Assembly: GCA_021157525.1 (NCBI GenBank)
Contig: JAGGWK010000022.1
Coordinates: forward strand, 1-50,450
Source: Candidatus Cloacimonadota bacterium
GTDB taxonomy: Bacteria > Cloacimonadota > Cloacimonadia > Cloacimonadales > TCS61
DNA: 50,450 nucleotides
Direction of reading: 5' to 3'
Shown: positions 26,566 to 35,742 of the stretch, piece after piece
How the letters are laid out: every line of letters starts with the position of its first letter
How positions within the stretch are numbered: the stretch's first letter is position 1
The notes under the pieces: generated by a model
What the model was told of the DNA's origin: nothing
The model's database searches: none
The model's input: the letters and a program-made list of their open reading frames with translations, nothing else
Made by a program: the position numbers and the translations under genes

Positions 26566-29500
26566 AGGAACGCTCCAGGGAAACTTCGTGAATCAATTCA
26601 TCTTTTTCGGGGTCAATCTCTATCGAGTAAATCAGGGATAATTTCCAGGGTAACGTATAGCGCAAGGATGCATCATGATAGATACCGATGTCCGGTTCAA
26701 GATTGATATCTGCGGGCTTTTGAAACTTCACTTCATAATCGAAAAACAGCTTCCGGGATATAAATTTACCCATCCGTATTGAGAGATTATTGAGAAATGT
26801 GTCTGCGCTGAATTTAGTGGTACTGGCGCGATTTGATTCCATCACAAACCCTTCCTGGCTGGTCTCGCCGGTGTAGTAAGTGGCGAAAATATTCTGGATG
26901 ACTTCGGTTCGCAGTTGCACCACATCCAATCGTAACCACCGGCGCAAGTTGTTTTCCACAGGAGAGATCAGAGGATCCAGGATCACGCTGTTTATGCCCA
27001 ATCCGGCCATCTGCACCATATCATCCCGAAACAGTGCATTTCGCTCGCTGTCGGATATTTCTGTGGGACGGCGACCATAGCGCAAAAGGTAAAGGATGTC
27101 GGTGATGTTAGATTGATCCCCTTTATCGCTGTGCAGAGTAAAACGTAAGTTGCCAAGTGAATAGCCTTTACGATCTCTGTCAGTAAACACATCCATCAAT
27201 ACCCGTGTACCGTCGGGAGTGTCTTTGTAAAACGTGCCATTTATCTTGATGCCCTGGCCGGATTCAGCCAGATGCTTGCTGATGCTGATTTCGGCAAAAT
27301 CCAGGGTGAGATCGGTTCCAAACATGTTTGCCGACCCCGAATCCGATGTAAAAAGGGCGTCAGGCACCGACCACTGGCCATCCTTGTAGGATAAATTGAG
27401 ATAGCTCCCGGGTTTCACCAGGATATCTACAGGATAGGTTACGTAGCGCACATTGTCGTTAAAATGCAACATCATGTCCAGTGTGAAAGGCAGGCCGGCG
27501 GACTCTTCGCTCCGTTTTTCCGGCCGAGACCTGGTAAATATCTTCAAAAGATTTTCTGTGCCAGCCGGGTAAATGGCGTTGCCGTTGGAAATCACCACAT
27601 CTCCCAAAATCTGCAGATCGTCAAAGGGGCCGGAAACCTCCATCTCCTCACTGTCTCTCCCCTGGATAATAACACTGGCAACCCCGTTATCGGGGATGTA
27701 TCCCGGCATATGCAGCAACACGCCGTCGTCGATGGTTTTGATGTAAAGATGCCCGATTTTCAGAGGTCCGAAGATAAAATCGTTTTCATCATCCAGCACC
27801 TGATTTCTGATGTTTACAGAACCGGGGCCCAGCTGAGCTCTCAAACGCTGAATATCCAGAACATTGTTGTTAATTACCCCATGGAAACGGATTTTTTCCA
27901 AGGCTTCCTGCTGACTCTTCAATACCACTCTACCCTTGGAAATCTGCAGATCCCCCTTGGGCACACAGAGCCCCTCATCATTGGTACCGATGGTAAGGGA
28001 ACAGGTTCCGGCGGAATAGGCAGAGAGCACTTCGGTAGAAATCTGAGCCAGGATGCCAAGGTAATTCCCATCCAAAGATAGTTGCACCCTGCTTGAATCG
28101 GCAAAAACCTGGCTGGAAAACATGTTGTATCCCAAAGCACCATCACCGGAAAAAGTGAGTCCGTTGGCTAATTTTGCCCGGACAAAATCCACTGTCAAAA
28201 GCGAGTCCCGCTGATGAAAAGAGCAGTCGGCAGACGTTACCACTATCCCTGCATAGGAGAGATTTTTTGCATCCGCAGATGCATCCAGCAATTTTCCATG
28301 GGCAGTATCTATTTCCATCCGGCCATTGAGTTGCCCCGAGAGTGGAACTTCCGGCAGGATGCCCTCCAGTTGCACATCCCGCACCACACCACGGGCGGCC
28401 ACGGCAAACTGAGGGGACAGTGCGACGCTACCCACAGCAGAAAGCAGATGCTGGGTTTTGGTACTCACATCCAATGTGGTAACATCCAAAGAATCCCGGG
28501 TTCCGGCAATTTTCATGGATGCGGTCAGAGGCACGGTGGTGCCGTTGGTCACATCGGAGAGGGCAATATTTCCCGCCACACGGTTATCTTTGTTAAAATT
28601 GTAATTCAGGTCCAAATCCAGAAGTCCGGTGGTATTTTCCGCCACATAGGAGGGCGCAAAATAGCGCAGGATGTCCCGGATGTGGAGCCGCCGGGTGCGT
28701 AGTGCCACACCATAATCAAATTGGGGCGTGAGACGCATCCAGCCATCGATCATCACCTGGTCGTTGATGGTGCAGAAAGTTGTTTGGAGGCTGTCCATGG
28801 TGCCTTCGGCCAACAGATGCATCCGGATGGGTGTGTAGTTGAATTTGCCGTTTTCAAAAGCCACTGAGAGCTTTGAATGGTTTTGGTCGCGATTGGCCAC
28901 CAGCCGCGTGGTCATGATGCCATCGTATTTACCATATCGTTGGTCGTAAATATGAATGTTTCCATCCACAAGGACGGTGGCCGGCGAGTATGTAGCCTGC
29001 AATGTTCCGGAAGCCATGGGCAGACTCAGGGAAGAATTGGCGGTATCCAGACGAAATCGGCTGAATGAAATGTCAGCAGTATGCTCATTGGTTTTCAGAT
29101 TGCCGTGGAATTTGGCATCCAGATTGGTTTTTTGTTTCAGCCGAAGATGGTATTTCTGTTTTTCAAAGGCAACGGATCCCGTGAGGTCATGCACTTCCAC
29201 AGGTCCAATCTTTACCATGCCGTCGGAAAATTCGGCATTCACCACAACATCATTTTTGTAGGAAATTTCTGCCGCAACAGTGCCCTTGAGTCGCAATCCG
29301 CCAGTGGTATAGTTTATGTTCATCGGCTTGATGGAAGCATGCATATCTTTGCCATAGATATAATAGCCTGATGCCCTGATGGCGTTATCCTCCCAAAGGC
29401 CCCGTATCGACGTCACATCCAGGCGTTTTGGAGAAGCGATTCCCGCTATCCGGACGGTAGATATCTGCTGTTTGGCTACCTTCAGTCTATTGGACTGCAA

Positions 29501-30517
29501 AGAAAATTCAGCCCGGATGTCATTCAGGGGGCAATCGAAGTGAGCTACTGTAGCCACCTTGGCATCCAGCAGGGGCACATAGGTTTTTATTTCCATCTGT
29601 GGCACCTGCACCGAGCCCTGAAGCCATGGAGAACTAAAGGGATGAAGCACATCGGCAGCCACCATTACGGCAGCACCATTAACCTGGGGTTGAACTGCGG
29701 CGAGAGATGCCAATGCGTCATTCCCGCTGATTATCAGAGAATCTGCCCGAATCTCCTGTTTGGCCACATCCACCGCCACATCCTGTATGGAAAAGCGATA
29801 TGCCAACGAATCCGGACGGTAAGAAGCTGCGGCATCCAGCACAAAATCGAGATGATCCAAGGCCGCAATTTTCACCTCTGGATGCAATTGATTGACCGAG
29901 ATAGATGCCTGTTGCAGCGCACCCTTATCAAAAGCGGCGGATACCTGAAGCGTGGCATTGCTGTCCTGCATCGCACTGAGGTCTATGCGGAGAACCGGAC
30001 CATTCCGCAGATCCAACTGAACATTTTGCAGCGCCAGATGAAGGGTGCCAGCGTCGGCCAGCACGATGGCATCCAGAGTACCATTATGGAGTTTTACCCG
30101 TTTGAAATAGGTTTTCAGATCTGGCATCACGAAGGAAGGAGACTCACCATCGGACTGCTTAATGGGGATGCGAAGCTGAAAATCGGGATCGTAAATATTG
30201 ATATTTGAGATGGAACTGAAATCCCGGAAACGATGCAGCAGGAAGGAAAAAAGATCATATTCTATGTAAATCTGCCGAATAATCCCCGACACCTTGCCAT
30301 CTGCCGTGCGCAGCGTAATATTGGAAACATTCACCTGTTTATCATTGAAATCAAAGCTGCCGATCTGTACATCCATGTCCAGTTTATCGGCCAACAGCCG
30401 AGTGATCTTATGTTTCACCAGTGCATCCACCTGGGTGAGGTGCAACGCTATAAAGACGGCGATATTCAGCAAAACCACCGTTGCAATCAAGATCAGGAGC
30501 CACTTCTGTTTTTTCAC
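26552..30517 (-). CDS. tamB: TamB-like translocation/assembly protein with AsmA-type N terminus
   Basis: TamB-family proteins bridge the inner and outer membranes and carry lipid or help assemble barrel proteins. The 1321-residue product has one N-terminal membrane anchor (about 7-27), an AsmA-like segment (for example VQIGSFDFNDKQVNVSNITL), and about 1000 residues of repeated beta strands expected to form a lipid-holding groove. The C-terminal DUF490-type domain (about 950-1321, with DILVKPGSYLNLSYKDGQW and NPLR-like loops) ends in FRFW. It lies 9 bp after lolD, so it is cotranscribed with the Lol transporter. It is the only gene here linking these two lipid-handling systems. Confidence 0.82.
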   Translation of the reverse strand: MKKQKWLLILIATVVLLNIAVFIALHLTQVDALVKHKITRLLADKLDMDVQIGSFDFNDKQVNVSNITLRTADGKVSGIIRQIYIEYDLFSFLLHRFRDFSSISNINIYDPDFQLRIPIKQSDGESPSFVMPDLKTYFKRVKLHNGTLDAIVLADAGTLHLALQNVQLDLRNGPVLRIDLSAMQDSNATLQVSAAFDKGALQQASISVNQLHPEVKIAALDHLDFVLDAAASYRPDSLAYRFSIQDVAVDVAKQEIRADSLIISGNDALASLAAVQPQVNGAAVMVAADVLHPFSSPWLQGSVQVPQMEIKTYVPLLDAKVATVAHFDCPLNDIRAEFSLQSNRLKVAKQQISTVRIAGIASPKRLDVTSIRGLWEDNAIRASGYYIYGKDMHASIKPMNINYTTGGLRLKGTVAAEISYKNDVVVNAEFSDGMVKIGPVEVHDLTGSVAFEKQKYHLRLKQKTNLDAKFHGNLKTNEHTADISFSRFRLDTANSSLSLPMASGTLQATYSPATVLVDGNIHIYDQRYGKYDGIMTTRLVANRDQNHSKLSVAFENGKFNYTPIRMHLLAEGTMDSLQTTFCTINDQVMIDGWMRLTPQFDYGVALRTRRLHIRDILRYFAPSYVAENTTGLLDLDLNYNFNKDNRVAGNIALSDVTNGTTVPLTASMKIAGTRDSLDVTTLDVSTKTQHLLSAVGSVALSPQFAVAARGVVRDVQLEGILPEVPLSGQLNGRMEIDTAHGKLLDASADAKNLSYAGIVVTSADCSFHQRDSLLTVDFVRAKLANGLTFSGDGALGYNMFSSQVFADSSRVQLSLDGNYLGILAQISTEVLSAYSAGTCSLTIGTNDEGLCVPKGDLQISKGRVVLKSQQEALEKIRFHGVINNNVLDIQRLRAQLGPGSVNIRNQVLDDENDFIFGPLKIGHLYIKTIDDGVLLHMPGYIPDNGVASVIIQGRDSEEMEVSGPFDDLQILGDVVISNGNAIYPAGTENLLKIFTRSRPEKRSEESAGLPFTLDMMLHFNDNVRYVTYPVDILVKPGSYLNLSYKDGQWSVPDALFTSDSGSANMFGTDLTLDFAEISISKHLAESGQGIKINGTFYKDTPDGTRVLMDVFTDRDRKGYSLGNLRFTLHSDKGDQSNITDILYLLRYGRRPTEISDSERNALFRDDMVQMAGLGINSVILDPLISPVENNLRRWLRLDVVQLRTEVIQNIFATYYTGETSQEGFVMESNRASTTKFSADTFLNNLSIRMGKFISRKLFFDYEVKFQKPADINLEPDIGIYHDASLRYTLPWKLSLIYSIEIDPEKDELIHEVSLERSFRFW

Positions 30518-30526
30518 CGGGTACCT

Positions 30527-31198
30527 CTAGGCAGGATGCAATATCCCGTCAGCCAGTACGTAATGGATTTTCACCCCTGCTGCAATATTCATATCGTGAG
30601 TAACCACTACCAGAGTCTGCTCCCGGGTGCGATTGTACTGATGCAGCAAATCAACCAATTCCGAGCTATGAACCGGATCCAGGTTTCCGGTAGGCTCATC
30701 AGCCAGCAAAATTTCCGGGCTGTTGATCATGGCCCGAGCCACCGCTACCCGCTGTTGTTCCCCACCGCTCAATTGGTTTGGATAGTGCTCCCGCCGATCG
30801 TACAGACCAAGCTCCTTCAGCAGTTCCCGCGCCTGTTTCAGGCTTTTGGTAAAATTATGGGATGCCAGAAATTGTGGCATGGCAATGTTTTCTTCAGCTG
30901 TGAAATCTTCCAACAGATAATGAAATTGGAAGACAAAGCCGATGTGTCGATTGCGAAACTCATGGATGGTTTTATCTTTGATGGATATGGGTTTATCCTG
31001 AAATAAAATGGTGCCGCTATCAGCATGATCCAGCATACCCAACACATGAAGCAGAGTAGATTTACCGCATCCAGACTGGCCGGTGATAGCAAGCATTTCT
31101 CCCGCTTCAATGGTCAGATCAAGACCTCGCAACACATCCAACCGCCCGTGAGCTTCTTGGTAGGATTTCGATAGATTTTGTGCAATTAACAGACTCAC
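30527..31198 (-). CDS. lolD: ABC transporter ATPase, LolD family
   Basis: The 223-residue ATPase has Walker [10 protein letters not shown] (40-48), the signature [15 protein letters not shown] near 143, Walker [13 protein letters not shown] near 163 and the switch histidine in VVVTHD near 195. LolD powers the release of lipoproteins from the inner membrane; MacB- and FtsE-type ATPases share these motifs. The adjacent LolC/E-type permease (10-bp spacing) supports LolD. Confidence 0.9.
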   Translation of the reverse strand: MSLLIAQNLSKSYQEAHGRLDVLRGLDLTIEAGEMLAITGQSGCGKSTLLHVLGMLDHADSGTILFQDKPISIKDKTIHEFRNRHIGFVFQFHYLLEDFTAEENIAMPQFLASHNFTKSLKQARELLKELGLYDRREHYPNQLSGGEQQRVAVARAMINSPEILLADEPTGNLDPVHSSELVDLLHQYNRTREQTLVVVTHDMNIAAGVKIHYVLADGILHPA

Positions 31199-31208
31199 CA
31201 GTTCTCCT

Positions 31209-32438
31209 TTATTCTTTCCGCAGAATGGCTGTAACTTCCAGCTGAGAAATCCGCCGCAGTGGTATCTGAGCAGTAAGGTAAACGATCAACAAAGCAACCA
31301 CAGAGGTAATTCCCAGATTTTGCCATGGAAATGCTACATTTATTTTATCGAGGAAATAGACATCACCCTTCAACAGGAAAAAGTGCTGGGCTTCCAAAAA
31401 AGAGCCGATGCCCACACCAACCAGCAATCCCAGAATGATAGAAACCACCGAAACGATGAGAGATTTGCTGAGATAGATTTTTTTCAGCAAACGGTTTGAT
31501 GCACCACAGGCCTTGAGAATGCCGATTTCCCGTCGCTTTTCCAAGATCGTGGTACTCACGCTACTCACCACATTAAAGGCCGCCACCAACACCAAAAAAC
31601 TCAAAATGATGAAAACCGTCCACTTCTCTACATTGAGCAGAGCAAAAAGATTGCCGTTAAAATCGATCCAAGAACTTATCTGATATTGATTGCCAAACTC
31701 CTCTGACCAGCGATAGGCTAGAAAATCCGCTGAATCTACCGCATCATCCGTCAACTTCACTTCCATCATGGAATATTCTTCGGGATGCAACGTAAATGCC
31801 GCTGCCACCGAAATGTTGAGAAATACATACTTGGTGTCATACTCATACATCCCTGACTGATATAATCCCACAATGCGACAACGAAACTCGGTTGGGCTCA
31901 TCCCCAACGGCGTCACTTTGGAGTTCAGCGGACTTATCAGCGAGATGGTATCTCCCACCGTTACACCCAGTTGTGAAGCCAGTTTTGCGCCAATCACGGT
32001 ATCGTTTTTCTGCTCCAGATGGGAGGTACCCCGGGTGACAAAGCCGTGATATCGAGTGGGTAATTCCGGCCGTGTCCAGTCGACACCTCTGATGAGACAT
32101 CCTTTAATTCTGGTGCCTTTTGTGGCCATGGCCGAGCTCATAATAATGGGTGCAACCACCGTCACCTGTGGCTGACTGAGCAAGAAGTCAGAAAGTTCCT
32201 GCACCGATTCTTCGCTGAGATTTTCGTGTCCCGGCTGAAAAACGTAGATATGAGAATTTACATCCAGAATAGTCTGCTTGAGGGTAGCTTCGTACCCTTC
32301 AAACAGCGCCAGCGCCACGGTAACCGCAGCCACCGAGATCACGATGCCCAAAATAAGGAACATCGAATCGTAACGCAACCATTCGCGCCGACGGGAATAG
32401 ATATATTTTTTGAGAAAAAATCCTACTATCTTTATCAT
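31209..32438 (-). CDS. lolC: lipoprotein-releasing ABC permease, LolC/LolE family
   Basis: The 409-residue permease has the LolC/E layout: an N-terminal membrane helix (about 24-46), a large periplasmic domain (about 50-270) and three C-terminal membrane helices with the FtsX-type signature EKRREIGILKACGASNRL near 305. With a single permease it may act as a homodimer, as LolF-type systems do. No ribosome binding site precedes the ATG; the promoter-like TTGACA-N17-ATGATT ends 7 bases upstream, so the transcript may be leaderless. It is the first gene of the lolC-lolD-tamB operon. Confidence 0.88.
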   Translation of the reverse strand: MIKIVGFFLKKYIYSRRREWLRYDSMFLILGIVISVAAVTVALALFEGYEATLKQTILDVNSHIYVFQPGHENLSEESVQELSDFLLSQPQVTVVAPIIMSSAMATKGTRIKGCLIRGVDWTRPELPTRYHGFVTRGTSHLEQKNDTVIGAKLASQLGVTVGDTISLISPLNSKVTPLGMSPTEFRCRIVGLYQSGMYEYDTKYVFLNISVAAAFTLHPEEYSMMEVKLTDDAVDSADFLAYRWSEEFGNQYQISSWIDFNGNLFALLNVEKWTVFIILSFLVLVAAFNVVSSVSTTILEKRREIGILKACGASNRLLKKIYLSKSLIVSVVSIILGLLVGVGIGSFLEAQHFFLLKGDVYFLDKINVAFPWQNLGITSVVALLIVYLTAQIPLRRISQLEVTAILRKE

Positions 32439-32445
32439 AAGTGAT

Positions 32446-32474
32446 AATCATTTCCATGGATGTTTTTCTGTCAA
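32446..32474 (-). promoter_or_regulatory. probable promoter of lolC-lolD-tamB
   Basis: TTGACA (32474-32469) is followed after 17 bases by ATGATT (32451-32446), and the lolC ATG at 32438 begins 7 bases later. TTATCA overlapping the next bases is an alternative -10. Confidence 0.5.
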
Positions 32475-32591
32475 TGGAGATAAACGCTGAAGCTGCATTT
32501 CCAGGTCATCCCTTGGCGTCACCTTCATCCTCCGGAATATTTGCCATTGACACACCAGCAGCTTATATCACCTTTCACAAAGGAGGAAACC

Positions 32592-35564
32592 ATGAATCAT
32601 CACGTCGCCTGGATTCTCGTTTTTTGCAGCGTTGTGGCCCTGTTGTCAGCCATGCCCCGCAGCATCGTTATCGCCGATTTCGACAGCGGTTTTGCTCCCT
32701 TCTATTCCTATCCCGGTGAAGATATAGAGCCAAACAGTGCTTCCCTGGATAACACCACCACCTTCAATAATTCTCCCTTTGCCCTCCACATCACCGGTAA
32801 TAGCTGGAAACTCCTGGATATCTCCCCCACTTCTCTGGATGCAAAGGGACTGTGGAGCATCGCCGTAAACTACCGGAATACAACCAATATCAGCGGATTT
32901 TTACTGAGCGATGGCATCCATGAATTACGCTATAGTTTTGCTGGCGAAGAGGTGGTATCTATCGACCAATGGGTTACCGTGTACCAAGGTGCACAGCCGG
33001 AAGAAGAATGGTTCTCTTATATGTTGCCTGTCGGTCATGACTGGCTGGCCCGCTTCGATACCCTTACCACCATCACAACCATCGGATTTATCAATGACGA
33101 AGACAACTACAGCACCGGGGAAGTCTATTTTGATGAAATTCTCGATATCACCGATGAGGCATCCATTGCTCCCTCCGTTCAATTCACCAATTTTTCCCGT
33201 TCAGCCAGGGATGCAGGAAGCAGAAGCGTTTCAGTACAATTCAGCTCTCGTGTGCGAGATCCCGACAGTGACAGCTTCTCCTGGTTTTGGGATTTTGGCG
33301 ACGGCGGTACCGCCATTTCGCCCAATCCGCAACACAACTTTACGATAGCTGATGACCATGATTACCGTGTGTTGCTGCGGGTTACCGATGATACAGGGCT
33401 TATAGGTCTGGCATCCCGCAGAGTGCTGGTCGATCCGGGGATTTCCTCATTACCTCTGAAGATCAATTTTACGGGAGATATCATGCTGGCTCGGAACATC
33501 TTCACCCAAATCGTTGAGCCCAACCAAAGTGCCGATGCGGTGTTTGAACCTACGTTATCTATCCTGGGTAATGCTGCCGACATCACAGCGGTAAATCTGG
33601 AGTGCCCCTTCACTAATGCTACCGTGCATCACCCCACCAAATCGATTTATTTCAAGTCGGTACCCTATGCTGCATCCAGCCTGACCTACGCTGGAATAGA
33701 TTACGCAACCCTGGCAAACAATCACATCATGGATTATTTGGAGCCGGGGATGCAAGAGACCTTCACCGTGTTGGATTCGGTGGGTGTAAAGCACAACGGA
33801 GCCGGGGAAAATAGCACGATCGCCGGGGAACCGATATTTATCAATTCCAAAGGTATCACCGTGGCTTTTTGCGCATCCAGTGATCGCACCGGTCAATACA
33901 ACAATGCGCAACCCTTTCTGGATGCCGGATACGATAAGCCCGGCTTCGCTCTGATGACCCCCTACAATATTCAGCAACAGATTTCTCAGGTGCGAGATGA
34001 TGCCGATGTTGTGATAATGCAGTTTCACGCCGGTAGTGAATACTCGCTGGTGCCCGGCGAAGACTACGACAATTCCGACTATCTTACCGATGAAAATTGG
34101 CGGCTGGACATCCCTCACATGTGGGACATCCAGATGCGACACTTTGCCATAGATGCAGGAGCAGACGCTGTTATCGTGCATCATCCTCATATCATTCAGG
34201 GAATCGAGGTGTATCATGGCAAAGTTATCGCCCATTCTTTGGGGAATTTTGCCTTTGACCTCTCCTATCTGGAAACCATGCCATCGATGATCCTCAATGC
34301 AGAAATCGACCACCAGGGAATTCACAACTACAGCATCACGCCGGTGTTTATCAGAAATTACATCCCACAGCCAGCAACCGGTGAATTGGGTGCGTACATA
34401 CTGCGCTACCTGGCATTTCGCTCCCGTCAGCTCAATACCATCCTCAGCGTGGATACCGCCAATAACCGAGCCACCGTCCTTCTGGATGGAACTGGAGCTC
34501 AGCGATTTTTCAGTGATCATACTGCCGGCACAAATAGCATCGTTACCGAAGACGGCTACTTTGTTTCGGCTCCCATGGCCCTTACCTTCCGCGGTTCTAT
34601 TCATCACATCACCAGCGCACAACCGGCTGCATCCTGGCAAATACGGCTGGGCAGTGAACAGCTATGGCAGGCAAACATGGAAGATGAAGGAGCCGATTTA
34701 TGGTCGCTAAACAGCCAGTACGAGGGATACTGTAGCGATGAATCATATCGGGGCGAGCGGTCGCTGGCTCTGGCCATTCCCAGCAATTATCCCGGCAACA
34801 TCATATCCACCCTTCGCTACAAAATCAAACGGCGCCCCGGTTTTGAATACACTCTGCACGGATGGGTGAAAGCCCAAAACGCCACTCACGCCACTATCGC
34901 TGCCCGCACCTACTCCAGCCGCTATGCCAATCATCAAAGCTATATCACACATCAGGATCCCGATGTGTATCTGGATGGCGATACCGATTGGACGCCGCTA
35001 TTCAAAGATCTATCGCTTTCTGATAATGCCCGGTATTTCGACATCCGTTGCGATAACTACCCCAGCACGGCGGATACGTCACGGGCCTGGTTTGATGATG
35101 TGGGCTTGATCCAATGGGGAGAGTGGCACAATCTGGATAGCGATTTTCTCATCGATTTTCCCAACGCATTTTCCCACGCACAAATGCGAACAACCACACC
35201 GGTAACCTCTGCACAGTTTGGCTACACCACGGTTTCATACGCCGCCTCATCACGGGAATCAAAGCCAGATCCCGGAAATGCGCAATCTCTTTATAATGTG
35301 AGGAATCATCCAAATCCCTTTAATCCTGTGACCATGATCTCGTATCAATTGCCAGAAGCAAATGAGGTATCGATAACCATTTTTAATGTAAAGGGACAGC
35401 GGGTGAAAAAACTCCTTCATGAACAGCAGGCACCGGGATTTTATCGCATCCTCTGGAATGGTACAAACGACGAGAATATAGCTGTGTCATCGGGAGTATA
35501 TTTCTATAAAGTGAGCATCGAAGGTACGCAGGATATCGTGAGGAAGTGCCTGCTGCTGAAATAG
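32592..35564 (+). CDS. secreted CapA-family (PGA_cap) protein with PKD domain and sorting tail
   Basis: The start is the ATG at 32592, preceded by AAAGGAGG; product 990 residues. It has a signal peptide (about 1-21), a sugar-binding-like beta domain (about 25-185), a PKD domain (about 195-285, with FWDFGDGGTAISPNPQHNF), and a CapA-type metallophosphatase-like domain (about 290-600) with NFTGDIML, NLECPF, LANNHIMDY and AHSLGNFAFD. A second beta-sandwich region follows, and the last 80 residues are the secretion tail (NHPNPFNPVTMISY ... SGVYFYKV ... RKCLLLK). CapA/PgsA proteins take part in capsule or poly-gamma-glutamate synthesis, but most secreted relatives have no known substrate. The tail marks it for export past the outer membrane. 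Confidence 0.82.
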   Translation: MNHHVAWILVFCSVVALLSAMPRSIVIADFDSGFAPFYSYPGEDIEPNSASLDNTTTFNNSPFALHITGNSWKLLDISPTSLDAKGLWSIAVNYRNTTNISGFLLSDGIHELRYSFAGEEVVSIDQWVTVYQGAQPEEEWFSYMLPVGHDWLARFDTLTTITTIGFINDEDNYSTGEVYFDEILDITDEASIAPSVQFTNFSRSARDAGSRSVSVQFSSRVRDPDSDSFSWFWDFGDGGTAISPNPQHNFTIADDHDYRVLLRVTDDTGLIGLASRRVLVDPGISSLPLKINFTGDIMLARNIFTQIVEPNQSADAVFEPTLSILGNAADITAVNLECPFTNATVHHPTKSIYFKSVPYAASSLTYAGIDYATLANNHIMDYLEPGMQETFTVLDSVGVKHNGAGENSTIAGEPIFINSKGITVAFCASSDRTGQYNNAQPFLDAGYDKPGFALMTPYNIQQQISQVRDDADVVIMQFHAGSEYSLVPGEDYDNSDYLTDENWRLDIPHMWDIQMRHFAIDAGADAVIVHHPHIIQGIEVYHGKVIAHSLGNFAFDLSYLETMPSMILNAEIDHQGIHNYSITPVFIRNYIPQPATGELGAYILRYLAFRSRQLNTILSVDTANNRATVLLDGTGAQRFFSDHTAGTNSIVTEDGYFVSAPMALTFRGSIHHITSAQPAASWQIRLGSEQLWQANMEDEGADLWSLNSQYEGYCSDESYRGERSLALAIPSNYPGNIISTLRYKIKRRPGFEYTLHGWVKAQNATHATIAARTYSSRYANHQSYITHQDPDVYLDGDTDWTPLFKDLSLSDNARYFDIRCDNYPSTADTSRAWFDDVGLIQWGEWHNLDSDFLIDFPNAFSHAQMRTTTPVTSAQFGYTTVSYAASSRESKPDPGNAQSLYNVRNHPNPFNPVTMISYQLPEANEVSITIFNVKGQRVKKLLHEQQAPGFYRILWNGTNDENIAVSSGVYFYKVSIEGTQDIVRKCLLLK

Positions 35565-35742
35565 TGAAGTCAAACCAGTAACCATCAAAAGAGCAGAGAA
35601 GCCGTTCGTTATCGAACATCCGAGCATAAAAGCAGTGCGCTTTTTCTCAGGTTAGCGGTTAAAATACCTCATTTTGAGAAATTTGGCCTAGGAATAACAA
35701 TTGCGTTGGATGAAATAAAAGAATGAAAAAGGAAATGGTTTT

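Noticed and set aside
33555-34640. 361-codon open frame on the minus strand inside the CapA-like gene
   Set aside because: Shadow of the CapA domain, which has clear motifs on the plus strand.
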